Shown: one piece after another, positions 5,258 to 13,203 of the stretch
How the letters are laid out: each line of letters opens with the position of its first letter
Numbering within the stretch: position 1 is the stretch's first letter
Source: a virus
Virus record (IMG/VR): IMGVR_UViG_3300032245_001423
Coordinates: 1-21,744 of that record
Strand: one strand, 5' to 3'
Length of the DNA stretch: 21,744 bases
Program-made: the position numbers and the translations under genes
Notes under the pieces: generated by a model
The model's database searches: none
Seen by the model: the letters and a program-made list of their open reading frames with translations, nothing else
What the model was told of the DNA's origin: nothing

Positions 5258-6661
5258 TTAATCTTCTTTAAATGTTTTAGTTGTTGTGTCATAAGTATAA
5301 TCTTTTCCGTTTGCTTTCCAATAACCACTCACGTCAGTATCATTTGTCGCGTCGTTAATACTTAAACTATTAGCTGTTAGGAATTTTTTGAAATCTTCAA
5401 GTGTTTGAGTATATTCTTTTTTATCATCTTCTGCAGGTTTGGTACCACCAATTTCTTCAACTGTCTTATCTGCAAGTTTTGGGTCAATACACGTAATTTT
5501 AACATTCTCACCTAAATTATTTTTCTTTTCAAGGTAAAATTCACTTTCTTTTTCAATTACAGTTTCTAATTGACCATCATAAACTACTTTAGGATAGTAC
5601 TTATCTACGTATTCATCTGAACCTAAAGCCTTCACATGGCTATCAGTTATCTTTTTATCACAAGAACTAATTAACCTTTTCAAAATATCCTGAGCTTCTT
5701 CAATATCTACCTGATATAACTCAAATCCAACAAATGTTCCACCTATTAACCCAAGAGAGACTATAGCTAGAGCAATTTTTACAGGTTTTGTAAGTGGGGG
5801 CATCTTAGGTAAGTATTCTTTAAATGCATCATATTGAGCCTTGAATTCCGCTCTTCTAATACCCTTTAACTTATTTGCTGCTTCCTGTATTTGAGTTTGA
5901 GAATCTGCTAATTTTTTCTGTAATTGTTCAAGTGTGACATTTGGATTGTCTGAAATAAATTGTTTTGCTCTCGACTCTAAAACATCTGGTTTTACCTTAA
6001 TTGTTTTAGAAATTGTTTGAATTTCTTTTTTTATTCCTTCACTCAAATTTCCAGTTTCATCCAACATACCTTTTAATGCATTTGTTAGATTCTTAACATT
6101 TGATTCAATTTGGGATTTTGCCCTATAATAATTATTATAAAGTCTATAACCTAGTTCATCTTGGATTCCCGTACTTTCACCGGATTTAAGTATTGTATCA
6201 AGACTTTCACCGTATGTATTATCAGCCGATTTTAAATCGTTTGCCTTTACTGATGAAGAAAACAAATCATCTGAAGATAACTCATCCGCCATTTTTTTCA
6301 AGCTTGGGTTTGTATTTACTACTGCCGCCGCCATTTTTCCCCTTATCTCTCTATTACTAGATTTAACAAGTTTTTCAGCAATATCGTTAACCAAATCATC
6401 TGATAATTTACCAGCTCTAATATCTGTAATTATATCATCAAAAGTTTTACCTCCAGATTGAGCAATTTCATCAAAACTATTTCTAAGTGATTCCGCAACA
6501 TCGTCAACCCCATCTTTAACCAAATCTTCAAAATCATCGACACTTTTACCAAAAAGAGTTAAAAATTCATCAATAACACCACCACCAACGGATTCTTTTA
6601 AAAGAGGTAATCCTAAAATTTCTCTAAAACGATTAATTTCGTATAAAATTTCTTTTTCCAT
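5258..6661 (-). CDS. Probable internal virion protein with leader and one membrane helix (467 aa)
   Basis: Begins MEKEILYEINRFREILGLPL and then LLKES, a leader of the same type as the lysozyme's (EVSKIKSMMGL, then NINEQ). Residues 30-290 are almost entirely helical and acidic, with coiled-coil character at 245-285. A single hydrophobic helix lies at about 294-314 (KIALAIVSLGLIGGTFVGF). The C-terminal 150 residues contain two cysteines and a compact domain ending SGYWKANGKDYTYDTT. No catalytic motif is seen. A long helical protein with one membrane segment in a virion block fits an ejected or membrane-penetrating protein, by inference. A TATTTAT element lies 18 bases upstream of the ATG. Confidence 0.7.
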   Translation of the reverse strand: MEKEILYEINRFREILGLPLLKESVGGGVIDEFLTLFGKSVDDFEDLVKDGVDDVAESLRNSFDEIAQSGGKTFDDIITDIRAGKLSDDLVNDIAEKLVKSSNREIRGKMAAAVVNTNPSLKKMADELSSDDLFSSSVKANDLKSADNTYGESLDTILKSGESTGIQDELGYRLYNNYYRAKSQIESNVKNLTNALKGMLDETGNLSEGIKKEIQTISKTIKVKPDVLESRAKQFISDNPNVTLEQLQKKLADSQTQIQEAANKLKGIRRAEFKAQYDAFKEYLPKMPPLTKPVKIALAIVSLGLIGGTFVGFELYQVDIEEAQDILKRLISSCDKKITDSHVKALGSDEYVDKYYPKVVYDGQLETVIEKESEFYLEKKNNLGENVKITCIDPKLADKTVEEIGGTKPAEDDKKEYTQTLEDFKKFLTANSLSINDATNDTDVSGYWKANGKDYTYDTTTKTFKED

Positions 6662-6679
6662 AACAATTGTTTTTTTATA

Positions 6680-6686
6680 ATAAATA
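6680..6686 (-). promoter_or_regulatory. TATTTAT element of the 467-aa gene
   Basis: TATTTAT on the reverse strand, 18 bases before the ATG at 6661, in the 30-base gap after the 753-aa gene. It could start a separate transcript for the two distal virion genes. Confidence 0.4.
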
Positions 6687-6691
6687 TAGGG

Positions 6692-8953
6692 TTATTCATT
6701 AACAGGTTCATCTAACACAATTAATTCTATTTCATCATTAGATTCTTCCACTTTTTTTGCAGATTCTTCCATTATTTTATGTAAATCTTTAATAAACTCA
6801 TCTGCGGATTTTTTTCTATCTTCCTCGTTTTTAATTTTTTCAGTATAATATTGTTTTTGTATAGCTTGTTGAATTTTAGGATTTGAAACTAATTCATCTA
6901 AATCTTTATCGCTTAAATTATTTAATGAATTAACAAATTCGGTTCTGTCATCACCATTTAAAAATGATAATGCCATCGCCCAAATTTCTTTTTCTTCCTG
7001 AGTTAATCCTTTCTTACCTCTATTTTTTAATATTTCATCTATTTTATTTACTTGTTTAACTAAATAAACACCAGCAGGTGCACCATAAACTAAAATATTA
7101 ATTAAAGGATTAGATATCTTTCGACCTATTGGGGCTTTAGCAGTTTTCTTAAGACTATCCACCACATCTTTACTTGCCTTTTGAACTACATCTTTATATT
7201 CTTCAGTACCAAGTTCTTTAATAACTCTTTGTTCCTGAGGTGTCATATTTTTTAACAAGTCATCAACTTGTGTTTTGGTCGCATTAGGTGGTAATGATTT
7301 TAATTGTGATTCAACGGATTCAATAACTTCATCACCAAATTTTGCAGATTTTAATGCCGATTTAACAGGTGCCGACGCCATTAATAACGGTAAGAAAACG
7401 TATGCTAAGTCCATTTTAATCGCATCTTTATCTTGGGATTCAACACTTTTCTTTAAAGAATATAAATTAAGTGCAGTGTCAGCCGCTAACTCGGCAAGTA
7501 GTGCGGAAGTTGGGCCTAAACTCAATCCACCTGATAATAATGCCACGGCAATCATACCACCCAACTGTATATATAATCCGTATTCATTCCAAAACGCACT
7601 TTCACAAGGTATTTTTGGTGAATCCCATTTTGCCATAAAAGATTGTCCTTTAGAATTTTTATAATATTTTCCAACAATATTACCATATTTATTTCTTTTT
7701 GTACCATTAATTATTTCTTGAAGGAATCCCGAGACCGCTTCTACATCACAATTATTAAGTGCATAATCAATTGCTTCTTGAGTAAAAAGTTGTTTAATTA
7801 ATGGGTCACCAGATGCCTTATCAAGAGCTTCTCCTTTAATTTTTTCTTCATATAAATCAATTAGTTCTTCTAAAACTTCATCTTTGGTTTTCCCCTGTAT
7901 ATAAACTTTTATTTTTGTTTTAGGTTCTGTCCAATAGTTAAACTCATACCCCCCATAACCACCCGTTGTTTTATTATATTGACTTAATGGTAATTCGGCT
8001 GGGAATTTTGAAAAATCAAAAACTTCTTTTAAATATTTTTCTTTTTCTTCTTGAACTTTTTTCTCATACTCTATACGTTGTATTTCTTTGTTTACACGCT
8101 GAGGAACGTAAGTTGCTGTATTATCTTGTTTTGCGGTTATATCAACTTTTGGTATTTTAAACTCAGATTCACCTTTTGGAGTGTTGCCATCAGGAAATAA
8201 TCGTTTATAATCTTTATAAGCCTCATAAACTTTTTTACCTTTAAACGCGCCTTCTTTAAAAGTTGCGTTCGCTACTTTATTAATATAAGAATTACAAAAT
8301 TTTCCACTTCTATCTAATTGATTTTTTTGGGCTAATTTTGGATAAGTATCGTTAAACCATTTTCTGAACGCATCACCTTCAGTTTTATTTTTAAAAACAC
8401 ATCCTGAAGCAACTGCTTTTTGTTCTGCTTTCTTTTGTTGAGTAACTGTTCTTTGTTTTTGAAATTCATCTAATAGTTGACCTGATGTTTTTCCAAATAA
8501 ATTTTTCATTTGGATTGCTATTTCAGGTATTAACGTTGACTGAGGTCCGGTAGGTTTATATCCAGCATATACACCTTTATTTTTTTTGTTGTTATAATCT
8601 TTTAAAGACTTAACAAAAATATCATTCTCTAACACAATAGATGCCGGTGTTGGATTTGGTTTGTTAAAACCTTGTAATCCAAAATCTGGACTTATCGCTC
8701 CATACCCTGCGTCTGAAAATCCTTTTTGAATTTTCATTAAATCAGGTAAAGTAGTTCCATTCAATCCACTTAAATAAGTTACCCATTCAGGCCCTGATGA
8801 AGTTTTATTTTTAGACAATTTTAAACCTTGTTCTAAAACAGTCGGCCAAGTATATTGTTCAATAATTAACTGAGTATTTTCATTCAATGTCTTTGATGAG
8901 TCGTAATTCATCATCAACAATAATCGTTCTAATAATTCTTTTTTACTATCCAT
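6692..8953 (-). CDS. Large probable virion protein with DAFRxW module and membrane segments (753 aa)
   Basis: Starts at ATG 8953-8951 (MDSKKELLERLLLMMNY, then KTLNEN), 2 bases after the 84-aa gene; an upstream TTG at 8962 would overlap that gene. The leader is of the [LIV]-x-E type. Residues about 190-250 hold EGDAFRKWFNDTYPKL followed by LDRSGKFCNSYINKV, a module I associate with peptidoglycan-binding regions in phage hydrolases. A charged coiled coil lies at about 290-315. Hydrophobic segments follow at about 458-482 (LYIQLGGMIAVALLSGG) and 515-530. The C-terminus is acidic. No hydrolase catalytic motif is evident. Probably an injected or tail-associated protein, by inference from size, leader and neighbours. 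Confidence 0.7.
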   Translation of the reverse strand: MDSKKELLERLLLMMNYDSSKTLNENTQLIIEQYTWPTVLEQGLKLSKNKTSSGPEWVTYLSGLNGTTLPDLMKIQKGFSDAGYGAISPDFGLQGFNKPNPTPASIVLENDIFVKSLKDYNNKKNKGVYAGYKPTGPQSTLIPEIAIQMKNLFGKTSGQLLDEFQKQRTVTQQKKAEQKAVASGCVFKNKTEGDAFRKWFNDTYPKLAQKNQLDRSGKFCNSYINKVANATFKEGAFKGKKVYEAYKDYKRLFPDGNTPKGESEFKIPKVDITAKQDNTATYVPQRVNKEIQRIEYEKKVQEEKEKYLKEVFDFSKFPAELPLSQYNKTTGGYGGYEFNYWTEPKTKIKVYIQGKTKDEVLEELIDLYEEKIKGEALDKASGDPLIKQLFTQEAIDYALNNCDVEAVSGFLQEIINGTKRNKYGNIVGKYYKNSKGQSFMAKWDSPKIPCESAFWNEYGLYIQLGGMIAVALLSGGLSLGPTSALLAELAADTALNLYSLKKSVESQDKDAIKMDLAYVFLPLLMASAPVKSALKSAKFGDEVIESVESQLKSLPPNATKTQVDDLLKNMTPQEQRVIKELGTEEYKDVVQKASKDVVDSLKKTAKAPIGRKISNPLINILVYGAPAGVYLVKQVNKIDEILKNRGKKGLTQEEKEIWAMALSFLNGDDRTEFVNSLNNLSDKDLDELVSNPKIQQAIQKQYYTEKIKNEEDRKKSADEFIKDLHKIMEESAKKVEESNDEIELIVLDEPVNE

Positions 8954-8955
8954 TT

Positions 8956-9210
8956 TTACCAAATTTGATTTGCGGTTCCACGTTTAATACCTGTGTCCCA
9001 TTTTTCACCTTTTTTACCTAACATATTCGCAGGTCCTCTTACGGTTGCGTATAACTCATCCCAATTCTGAGCTCTTTTATTCGTGTTAGATGTTGCCCCT
9101 CCACCAGCCGCAGCGTCTTGTTCACCTAATTCATCTTTACTACCTTTTTTAAAATTATCGGTAGTCAATTCTTTAAGCAATGAAATTATGTAATCAACGT
9201 CATGTATCAT
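8956..9210 (-). CDS. Small probable virion protein (84 aa)
   Basis: First gene of the reverse block, 84 aa, starting MIHDVDYIISLLKELTTDNF. The helical N-terminus is followed by DELGEQDAAAGGGAT, a possible cleavage point (L-G-E) and a flexible Ala/Gly linker. The C-terminus (NWDELYATVRGPANMLGKKG, ending GTANQIW) is basic and looks conserved, but I cannot name a family. A TATTTAT element lies 6 bases upstream of the ATG. Confidence 0.65.
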   Translation of the reverse strand: MIHDVDYIISLLKELTTDNFKKGSKDELGEQDAAAGGGATSNTNKRAQNWDELYATVRGPANMLGKKGEKWDTGIKRGTANQIW

Positions 9211-9216
9211 TATTAC

Positions 9217-9223
9217 ATAAATA
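9217..9223 (-). promoter_or_regulatory. TATTTAT element heading the virion block
   Basis: TATTTAT on the reverse strand ends 6 bases before the ATG at 9210. If it acts as a -10 box, transcription starts at the start codon. Confidence 0.4.
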
Positions 9224-9252
9224 TAAGTTAACCAATAAAAAAAGTGGAGTTA

Positions 9253-9588
9253 TTAGAATAAAAACGAAGGTGGGATTTTCTTTGGATTTGACTTATAATA
9301 TTCGTCCATAAAATCTTTCAACTCACTCTTGTCCACTTCATACTCTTTCTCGTCTGACGCTTCTTCATCAATAATTAATTCGTCAGTATCTTCTTCGTAT
9401 ATAATTGGAAAATCACTTGATTCGTAATCATAATTCTCCAAAATGAAAAAACCGGACTTTTCAACAAAGTCCAGTTCAAATTCATGTTCTCTTATTTCGT
9501 CTTCACCGTCTTCGTTTAATCTAAAACTAACTTGTATAATTTCAGATTTTGGATTATAATAGTAATCAACGATTTCTTTGATTTTCAT
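9253..9588 (-). CDS. Acidic hypothetical protein (111 aa)
   Basis: Starts at ATG 9588-9586 (MKIKEIVDYYYNPKSEI), 4 bases after the stop of the zinc-ribbon gene; an upstream ATG at 9627 would overlap that gene's end by 35 bases. The N-terminal half has beta-strand character (IQVSFRLNEDGEDEIREHEF). The middle is very acidic (EEDTDELIIDEEASDEKEYE) and the tail is KIPPSFLF. No family recognised; probably co-transcribed with the preceding gene. Confidence 0.65.
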   Translation of the reverse strand: MKIKEIVDYYYNPKSEIIQVSFRLNEDGEDEIREHEFELDFVEKSGFFILENYDYESSDFPIIYEEDTDELIIDEEASDEKEYEVDKSELKDFMDEYYKSNPKKIPPSFLF

Positions 9589-9592
9589 TTTT

Positions 9593-10060
9593 TTAAATGA
9601 TTTTTTTGAACCACTTAAGTGATTCATTGATTTGTTCTTGTACTAAATGGGCTTTTGACTTAAGTTTAACACTTTCTTCAAGTTCATTCATGGTATATCC
9701 TTTTCCACATTCACATGTTTCACCTTCTTTCATTTCGGTTCCACACTCATTACATGTATTTTTTTCTTCATACATTTTACCTGTACCACATTCACACATT
9801 TCACCTTCATATAATCCATTACATTCTTTACAAACCTTTTTAAGTTTTCTATTAACTTCTTTGTTAGTATAATGTTTAACATCACCTGTATTACTTACAG
9901 TGATACCATTTTTATCTTGAGCTAAATCTTCAACTTTTAATCTATTCATTTTTGGTGCAGTTTCACCATTAGAAACATATCCATCGTATAAACTTCTGTG
10001 TTTATCTTGTATTGATTCTTTTTCTTCTTTAGTAATATTCAAAAAAAATGCGTTTCTCAT
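9593..10060 (-). CDS. Leader-bearing protein with duplicated zinc ribbons (155 aa)
   Basis: Begins MRNAFFLNITKEEKESIQDK, then HRSLYDGYV, close in pattern to SSEEKNRILEMHQNATKK in the 210-aa protein at 13747. Residues about 77-120 hold two copies of a zinc-ribbon-like repeat: CKECNGLYEGEMCECGTGK and CNECGTEMKEGETCECGKG. The C-terminus is helical (LVQEQINESLKWFKKII). Each repeat offers four cysteines for one zinc. The role is unknown; the leader suggests virion packaging. A TATTTAT element lies 17 bases upstream. Confidence 0.7.
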   Translation of the reverse strand: MRNAFFLNITKEEKESIQDKHRSLYDGYVSNGETAPKMNRLKVEDLAQDKNGITVSNTGDVKHYTNKEVNRKLKKVCKECNGLYEGEMCECGTGKMYEEKNTCNECGTEMKEGETCECGKGYTMNELEESVKLKSKAHLVQEQINESLKWFKKII

Positions 10061-10077
10061 ATATAATTGTTTTCTAG

Positions 10078-10084
10078 ATAAATA
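10078..10084 (-). promoter_or_regulatory. TATTTAT element of the zinc-ribbon gene
   Basis: TATTTAT on the reverse strand, 17 bases before the ATG at 10060, in the divergent gap to the epimerase gene. Confidence 0.4.
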
Positions 10085-10088
10085 TATG

Positions 10089-10120
10089 GTTGATTGAATA
10101 ATATTAATTTATTATATTTT
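10089..10120 (+). promoter_or_regulatory. Near-consensus Bacteroidetes-type promoter for the epimerase gene
   Basis: GTTG (10089-10092), 20 bases, TATATTTT (10113-10120): one mismatch in each box to TTTG-N19/20-TAnnTTTG. The ATG is at 10125, again nearly leaderless. Confidence 0.4.
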
Positions 10121-10124
10121 ACAC

Positions 10125-10634
10125 ATGGAAAAACCTTATCAACTATTACAACCAATTTTTAAAGACCATCGTGGGTCTTTTACCCCTATCAAACTTTCTG
10201 ACAAATGGGTTCAAGCAAATATTAGCATAAACGACGATATATTTGTCTTCCGTGGATTACATTATCAAGATGAACCAATGGCTCAAACCAAATTGGTTTC
10301 AGTTATCCAAGGAAAAATTATTGATTTTGTTGTTAATTTGGACAAAGACAGTGAGGACTTTGGTAAACTTGAAACATTTGTTTTAACTTCAGGTGAAGCG
10401 GTATATGTACCAAAAGGTTACGCTCACGGATTTTTAACACTTCAAAGTGGAACAATTGTTAACTATTTGGTGGATAATGGATATTCTAAAGAACACGAAG
10501 GATGTATTCAATGGGATACCGTAGAAGAAGTAAAAGATATTATCACAAAATACATGAGAGGGTTTAACTTTAAAGTTAGAATTAGTGATAAAGACACCGA
10601 AGGAATTACATTAGAAGAATATAAAAACAAATGA
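10125..10634 (+). CDS. rmlC-like: dTDP-4-dehydrorhamnose 3,5-epimerase-like protein (RmlC family)
   Basis: 169 aa, slightly shorter than typical RmlC (about 180). FRGLHYQ at 42-48 supplies the catalytic His of the family, QTKLVSVIQGKIIDFVVNL at 55-71 the conserved Lys and cupin strands, and YVPKGYAHGF at 94-103 the second His. Known members epimerise C3 and C5 of dTDP-4-keto-6-deoxyglucose on the way to dTDP-rhamnose. The C-terminal part (CIQWDTVEEV) departs from the usual IxWDDP motif, so the substrate may differ. No other rhamnose gene is in the window. The stop overlaps the next ATG (ATGA), so the two genes are coupled. Confidence 0.88.
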   Translation: MEKPYQLLQPIFKDHRGSFTPIKLSDKWVQANISINDDIFVFRGLHYQDEPMAQTKLVSVIQGKIIDFVVNLDKDSEDFGKLETFVLTSGEAVYVPKGYAHGFLTLQSGTIVNYLVDNGYSKEHEGCIQWDTVEEVKDIITKYMRGFNFKVRISDKDTEGITLEEYKNK

Positions 10635-10867
10635 CAAAAGAAGAAGTAGAAGAATTGGCTGAAGGTGCGATTCTATTAGATGGATTTGACGATTGTATTA
10701 CAGGAGTTGTTGAAGAGTTTGGTAACGGCATAAGAATACTTTATTCACGTGATAAAATACTTGAGTCTTTACAAAAAGATATGTCTTATGAAGACGCTTT
10801 AGAATATTATTACTACAATATTGTTGGTGGACATTTTGGTGAAAGAAATCCTTTGTTTTTACTTTAG
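10631..10867 (+). CDS. Conserved small phage protein (78 aa)
   Basis: ATG overlaps the epimerase TGA by 4 bases. The sequence ILLDGFDDCITGVVEEFG, YSRDKILESLQKDMSYEDAL and YYYNIVGGHFGERNPLF follows a pattern common in proteins of large marine phages (GFDDCI, then FNIxGAYxGExTP in others, from memory). It is acidic, with mixed alpha/beta character and no membrane segment. Function unknown. The TAG stop interlocks with the convergent TAA in TTAG at 10864-10867. Confidence 0.75.
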   Translation: MTKEEVEELAEGAILLDGFDDCITGVVEEFGNGIRILYSRDKILESLQKDMSYEDALEYYYYNIVGGHFGERNPLFLL

Positions 10868-11463
10868 AAGTAATTTGCGTAAAACGAAATAATTTTTGGT
10901 GCATATCTTCTTAAAGCCGAATTAATGTTTTCCACTGTCACTTCTTTATTTTCATCTTCAAGTATACTGATTACTCCGTTTACCATTTCACCTTGGGCCT
11001 TATCAGCCATATCAACTAATTCATCAAATGCTTCGTTAGTATCACTATACTTATGTTCATGAGCTAATCTTTCTTTACCCATATAAAGATATGGTGCCGC
11101 CGCAAACATATTAACAACACTCGCTTCTCTTAATTTATTTAAATATCTTTTTATAAACAACATGTTGAAATGTTTCACTAACATTGCATGTTGTGTTAAA
11201 TCAGTTGATTTATTTTCTTTAATATTTTTTTTCATTTTTCTTTCTCTCATTTCATCAAACTCAGATTCATACATCCATTTATCTTCGTCTAATAAATAAA
11301 GACTTGACCCATTGTCCCATTTAACAACATATTGAGTAAACGCAGCATTTTGGATTTTAGTAACGGTTCCTCTATCACCAAAAGATAATTGAGGTTCACC
11401 CAAAAGTTCAATGATAACAATTCTATCACCAGGTTTAAGTTCAGGATTTAATTTCTTACTCAT
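10864..11463 (-). CDS. SH3-like (DUF4314-type) domain protein (199 aa)
   Basis: Residues about 10-65 match the DUF4314/KOW-like small barrel: PGDRIVIIELLGEPQLSFGD, RGTVTKI, YVVKWDNGSSLYLLDEDKW. Such domains are common in phage proteins and may contact nucleic acid or protein. Residues about 80-199 form a second helical region (NIKENKSTDLTQHAMLVKHF, then VVNMFAAAPYLYMGKERLAH) not recognised by me. The segment MKKNIKENKSTD at about 77 resembles a leader, so a fusion of a barrel with a packaged helical domain is possible. Divergent from the gene at 11479 with a 15-base gap made of a palindromic promoter. Confidence 0.75.
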   Translation of the reverse strand: MSKKLNPELKPGDRIVIIELLGEPQLSFGDRGTVTKIQNAAFTQYVVKWDNGSSLYLLDEDKWMYESEFDEMRERKMKKNIKENKSTDLTQHAMLVKHFNMLFIKRYLNKLREASVVNMFAAAPYLYMGKERLAHEHKYSDTNEAFDELVDMADKAQGEMVNGVISILEDENKEVTVENINSALRRYAPKIISFYANYF

Positions 11464-11478
11464 ATATTTATAAATATA
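11463..11478. promoter_or_regulatory. 16-bp palindromic divergent promoter
   Basis: TATATTTATAAATATA is a perfect 16-bp palindrome occupying the whole gap between divergent start codons at 11463 (reverse) and 11479 (forward). It contains the same 14-mer as 176-189 and TATAAATA on both strands. There is no space for a ribosome binding site, so any transcript from it would be leaderless. Confidence 0.55.
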
Positions 11479-12099
11479 ATGAAATATCTAATTAAAGAAT
11501 CTCAAAAGAAAATTATCCTTGAAGCAATAAATGATAGGATTAAAGAAGTTCAAGAAGATGGGGTTGAACTAACTAAAAAGATTATTGAAGATACAAAATC
11601 ACACGCTTCGATAAACTTAAAGATGATGCTCACATGGGGTGCGTCAATCGGAGGGTTCATGGGACCAATCATGCAATGGTTAAATGGTCAGATGCCTGAG
11701 TTAACAGAAAAAGATTTATCATTAATTGCCGCAGGTATTGCTTCAGTAATATTCTTTCAGGAAAGAAGTTTTACCAAATCAATTATTAATAAAATTAAAG
11801 AAGATGGACTTGAGGGACCATTTAAATTGGGAGCAATCAAAGCCAATCAACTTAAAACTGTTTTAGCAGGTTTTTTAAAGAGTTTGAATTTATCGGCATT
11901 TACCGTAACAAATATGTTAAGTTACGCATTTTTAGTTCCGATTATACCAATGATATATGACGCTATTTCTGAGGGTGTATGGGATATTAAAGATACTGAA
12001 ATGTTGGTTAAATCATTATCAGCATTTGGATTAATAACAATTTCAGGTAATTTCTTAAAACGACTTATGGAATTGATTATTAATAGGATTACTAAATAA
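11479..12099 (+). CDS. Multi-pass membrane protein with leader-like N-terminus (206 aa)
   Basis: Starts MKYLIKESQKKIILEAINDR, a leader-like amphipathic helix. Four hydrophobic segments follow: about 49-68 (MMLTWGASIGGFMGPIMQWL), 80-93 (LSLIAAGIASVIFF), 139-160 (FTVTNMLSYAFLVPIIPMIY) and 178-196 (SLSAFGLITISGNFL). Short charged loops separate them. It could be a holin or a virion membrane protein, but size and topology do not decide. The 3' end overlaps the convergent cupin gene by 8 bases. Confidence 0.7.
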   Translation: MKYLIKESQKKIILEAINDRIKEVQEDGVELTKKIIEDTKSHASINLKMMLTWGASIGGFMGPIMQWLNGQMPELTEKDLSLIAAGIASVIFFQERSFTKSIINKIKEDGLEGPFKLGAIKANQLKTVLAGFLKSLNLSAFTVTNMLSYAFLVPIIPMIYDAISEGVWDIKDTEMLVKSLSAFGLITISGNFLKRLMELIINRITK

Positions 12100-12358
12100 A
12101 ATCAATCTTTAGCTCCAAATCAGTTTTTCCTTTAAAAATTCTATGATAAGTTCCTTCAGGAATTAATAATACTTGTCCTTCGGTTAATTCTATTGGCAAT
12201 TGATTATCCATTTGAAATTTCCATCCATTGCCCTGAACTACTTCAATCAATCTATCTTCTCTATCACGATGCCATTGTAGTTCACCACTATCAACATTGG
12301 ATTTAAAAACTCTAATCTTAGAAGTTTCTGTAAGTTGTCTATCTTTATACGGTTTCAT
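12092..12358 (-). CDS. Cupin-like phage protein (88 aa)
   Basis: Starts at ATG 12358-12356 (MKPYKDRQLTETSKIRVFKS), 1 base after the preceding stop; a longer frame from 12403 would overlap that gene. The body LQWHRDREDRLIEVVQGNGW, LPIELTEGQVLLIPEGTYHR and LELKIDF has the two cupin blocks: H-x-D/E near the start, G-x5-P-x4-H near the end. Similar single-domain cupins occur in T4-like marine phages (from memory). Metal binding is plausible via H35, D37 and the late His; substrate unknown. Confidence 0.75.
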   Translation of the reverse strand: MKPYKDRQLTETSKIRVFKSNVDSGELQWHRDREDRLIEVVQGNGWKFQMDNQLPIELTEGQVLLIPEGTYHRIFKGKTDLELKIDFI

Positions 12359-12359
12359 A

Positions 12360-12959
12360 TTACCAAAATCCTGGATAAGTTTTACCGCCCCAGAGGTAAC
12401 CAAAGCGATTGAGTCGACATGCCCAGTACCCCGCAGTTAATCTATCTTTCTTCTTAGCACATTGGTGTCTAGCAGCAAATGATTTACGAGCTTTAGGATT
12501 AGATACCTTAGCAGTTAAACCACCATGAACATCACCAAATGAAATTTTCTTAACTCTACCTGTTGATGGGTTTTTAACATAGACAACATATTTCTTACCA
12601 CCACCACTATTTCTTCTTGGTTTACCAAGTTCAACTTTCTTTCCATTATACTCAGCTTCAGAGATAAATGTTTCTTCCATCGGAGTATCCAAATAAACCA
12701 CTCTACCATTTGATAATCTAACCTGTGTTCCAAAATCAGATTCAACAAGTTCAACATCATCTTCATTTAATTCAACCATTCCTTCGTAATATAATTCACG
12801 AGCTTCGTTAATAACATTAAAAAATTCCTCAGAACCAAATCTGAAAATATTATCATTTAATGGTACATCATTTGTTATATGATAATTAAGGTGTTCTGAA
12901 ATAAGTGGTTTTTCCACCGATTCATTAAGAACTTTTTTGATAAGTTTTTTGATATTCAT
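12360..12959 (-). CDS. Conserved phage protein, leader plus DUF5872-like C-terminal domain (199 aa)
   Basis: Begins MNIKKLIKKVLNESVEKPLI, a leader of the K-K-hydrophobic type ending L-N-E. Residues about 75-100 (SDFGTQVRLSNGRVVYLDTP) form a small beta unit. Residues about 103-199 hold the conserved part: KKYVVYVKNPSTGRVKKISF, GDVHGGLTAKVSNPKARKSF, AARHQCAKKKDRLTAGYWAC, then RL, common in large-phage genomes alone or fused to structural proteins. The His/Cys/Cys pattern could bind metal. Function unknown. Its ATG overlaps the stop of the upstream membrane gene by 4 bases. Confidence 0.8.
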   Translation of the reverse strand: MNIKKLIKKVLNESVEKPLISEHLNYHITNDVPLNDNIFRFGSEEFFNVINEARELYYEGMVELNEDDVELVESDFGTQVRLSNGRVVYLDTPMEETFISEAEYNGKKVELGKPRRNSGGGKKYVVYVKNPSTGRVKKISFGDVHGGLTAKVSNPKARKSFAARHQCAKKKDRLTAGYWACRLNRFGYLWGGKTYPGFW

Positions 12960-13159
12960 TTTTTACTTCGTAATAAGAAATACAACCCAAAGAACAATGC
13001 TGAAGTACAATAGAAAATTCCTGTGGTAATCCAATAAGAACTTGTGTAATCTAAAATTGTTTTGAAAAGTATGTCGAACCCTAGTGGATTGAAAAACATT
13101 GCGAGCATAAGGCAATAAGTGGCAACATTTTCCTTTAGAATTCGTTTCATTTTCGTCAT
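12956..13159 (-). CDS. Small two-helix membrane protein (67 aa)
   Basis: Starts MTKMKRILKENVATYCLMLA; the inner ATG at 13150 (MKRILKEN) is an equally good start. Two hydrophobic segments at about 14-33 and 41-62 (TTGIFYCTSALFFGLYFLLR) are followed by RSKK, giving a hairpin with positive ends. Size and topology fit a holin or small inner-membrane protein, but no family is recognised. Translationally coupled (ATGA) to the 199-aa gene. The nearest TATTTAT element is 48 bases upstream (13208-13214). Confidence 0.65.
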   Translation of the reverse strand: MTKMKRILKENVATYCLMLAMFFNPLGFDILFKTILDYTSSYWITTGIFYCTSALFFGLYFLLRSKK

Positions 13160-13203
13160 TATCCATTAACGTGGGTTTAAAGTTTATGAACAAAGTTCAT
13201 TTT

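Noticed and set aside
7275-7664. Forward 129-aa frame opposite the 753-aa gene
   Set aside because: Antisense shadow of the coding frame, with no recognisable domain or start signal.
9597-9872. Forward 91-aa frame with repeated PHSHxSPS
   Set aside because: Its repeats are the complement of the duplicated zinc-ribbon codons on the other strand.
13065-13090. Second tRNA suggested by TCGAACCC
   Set aside because: The bases are codons of the small membrane protein, and no acceptor or anticodon stem can be drawn around them.
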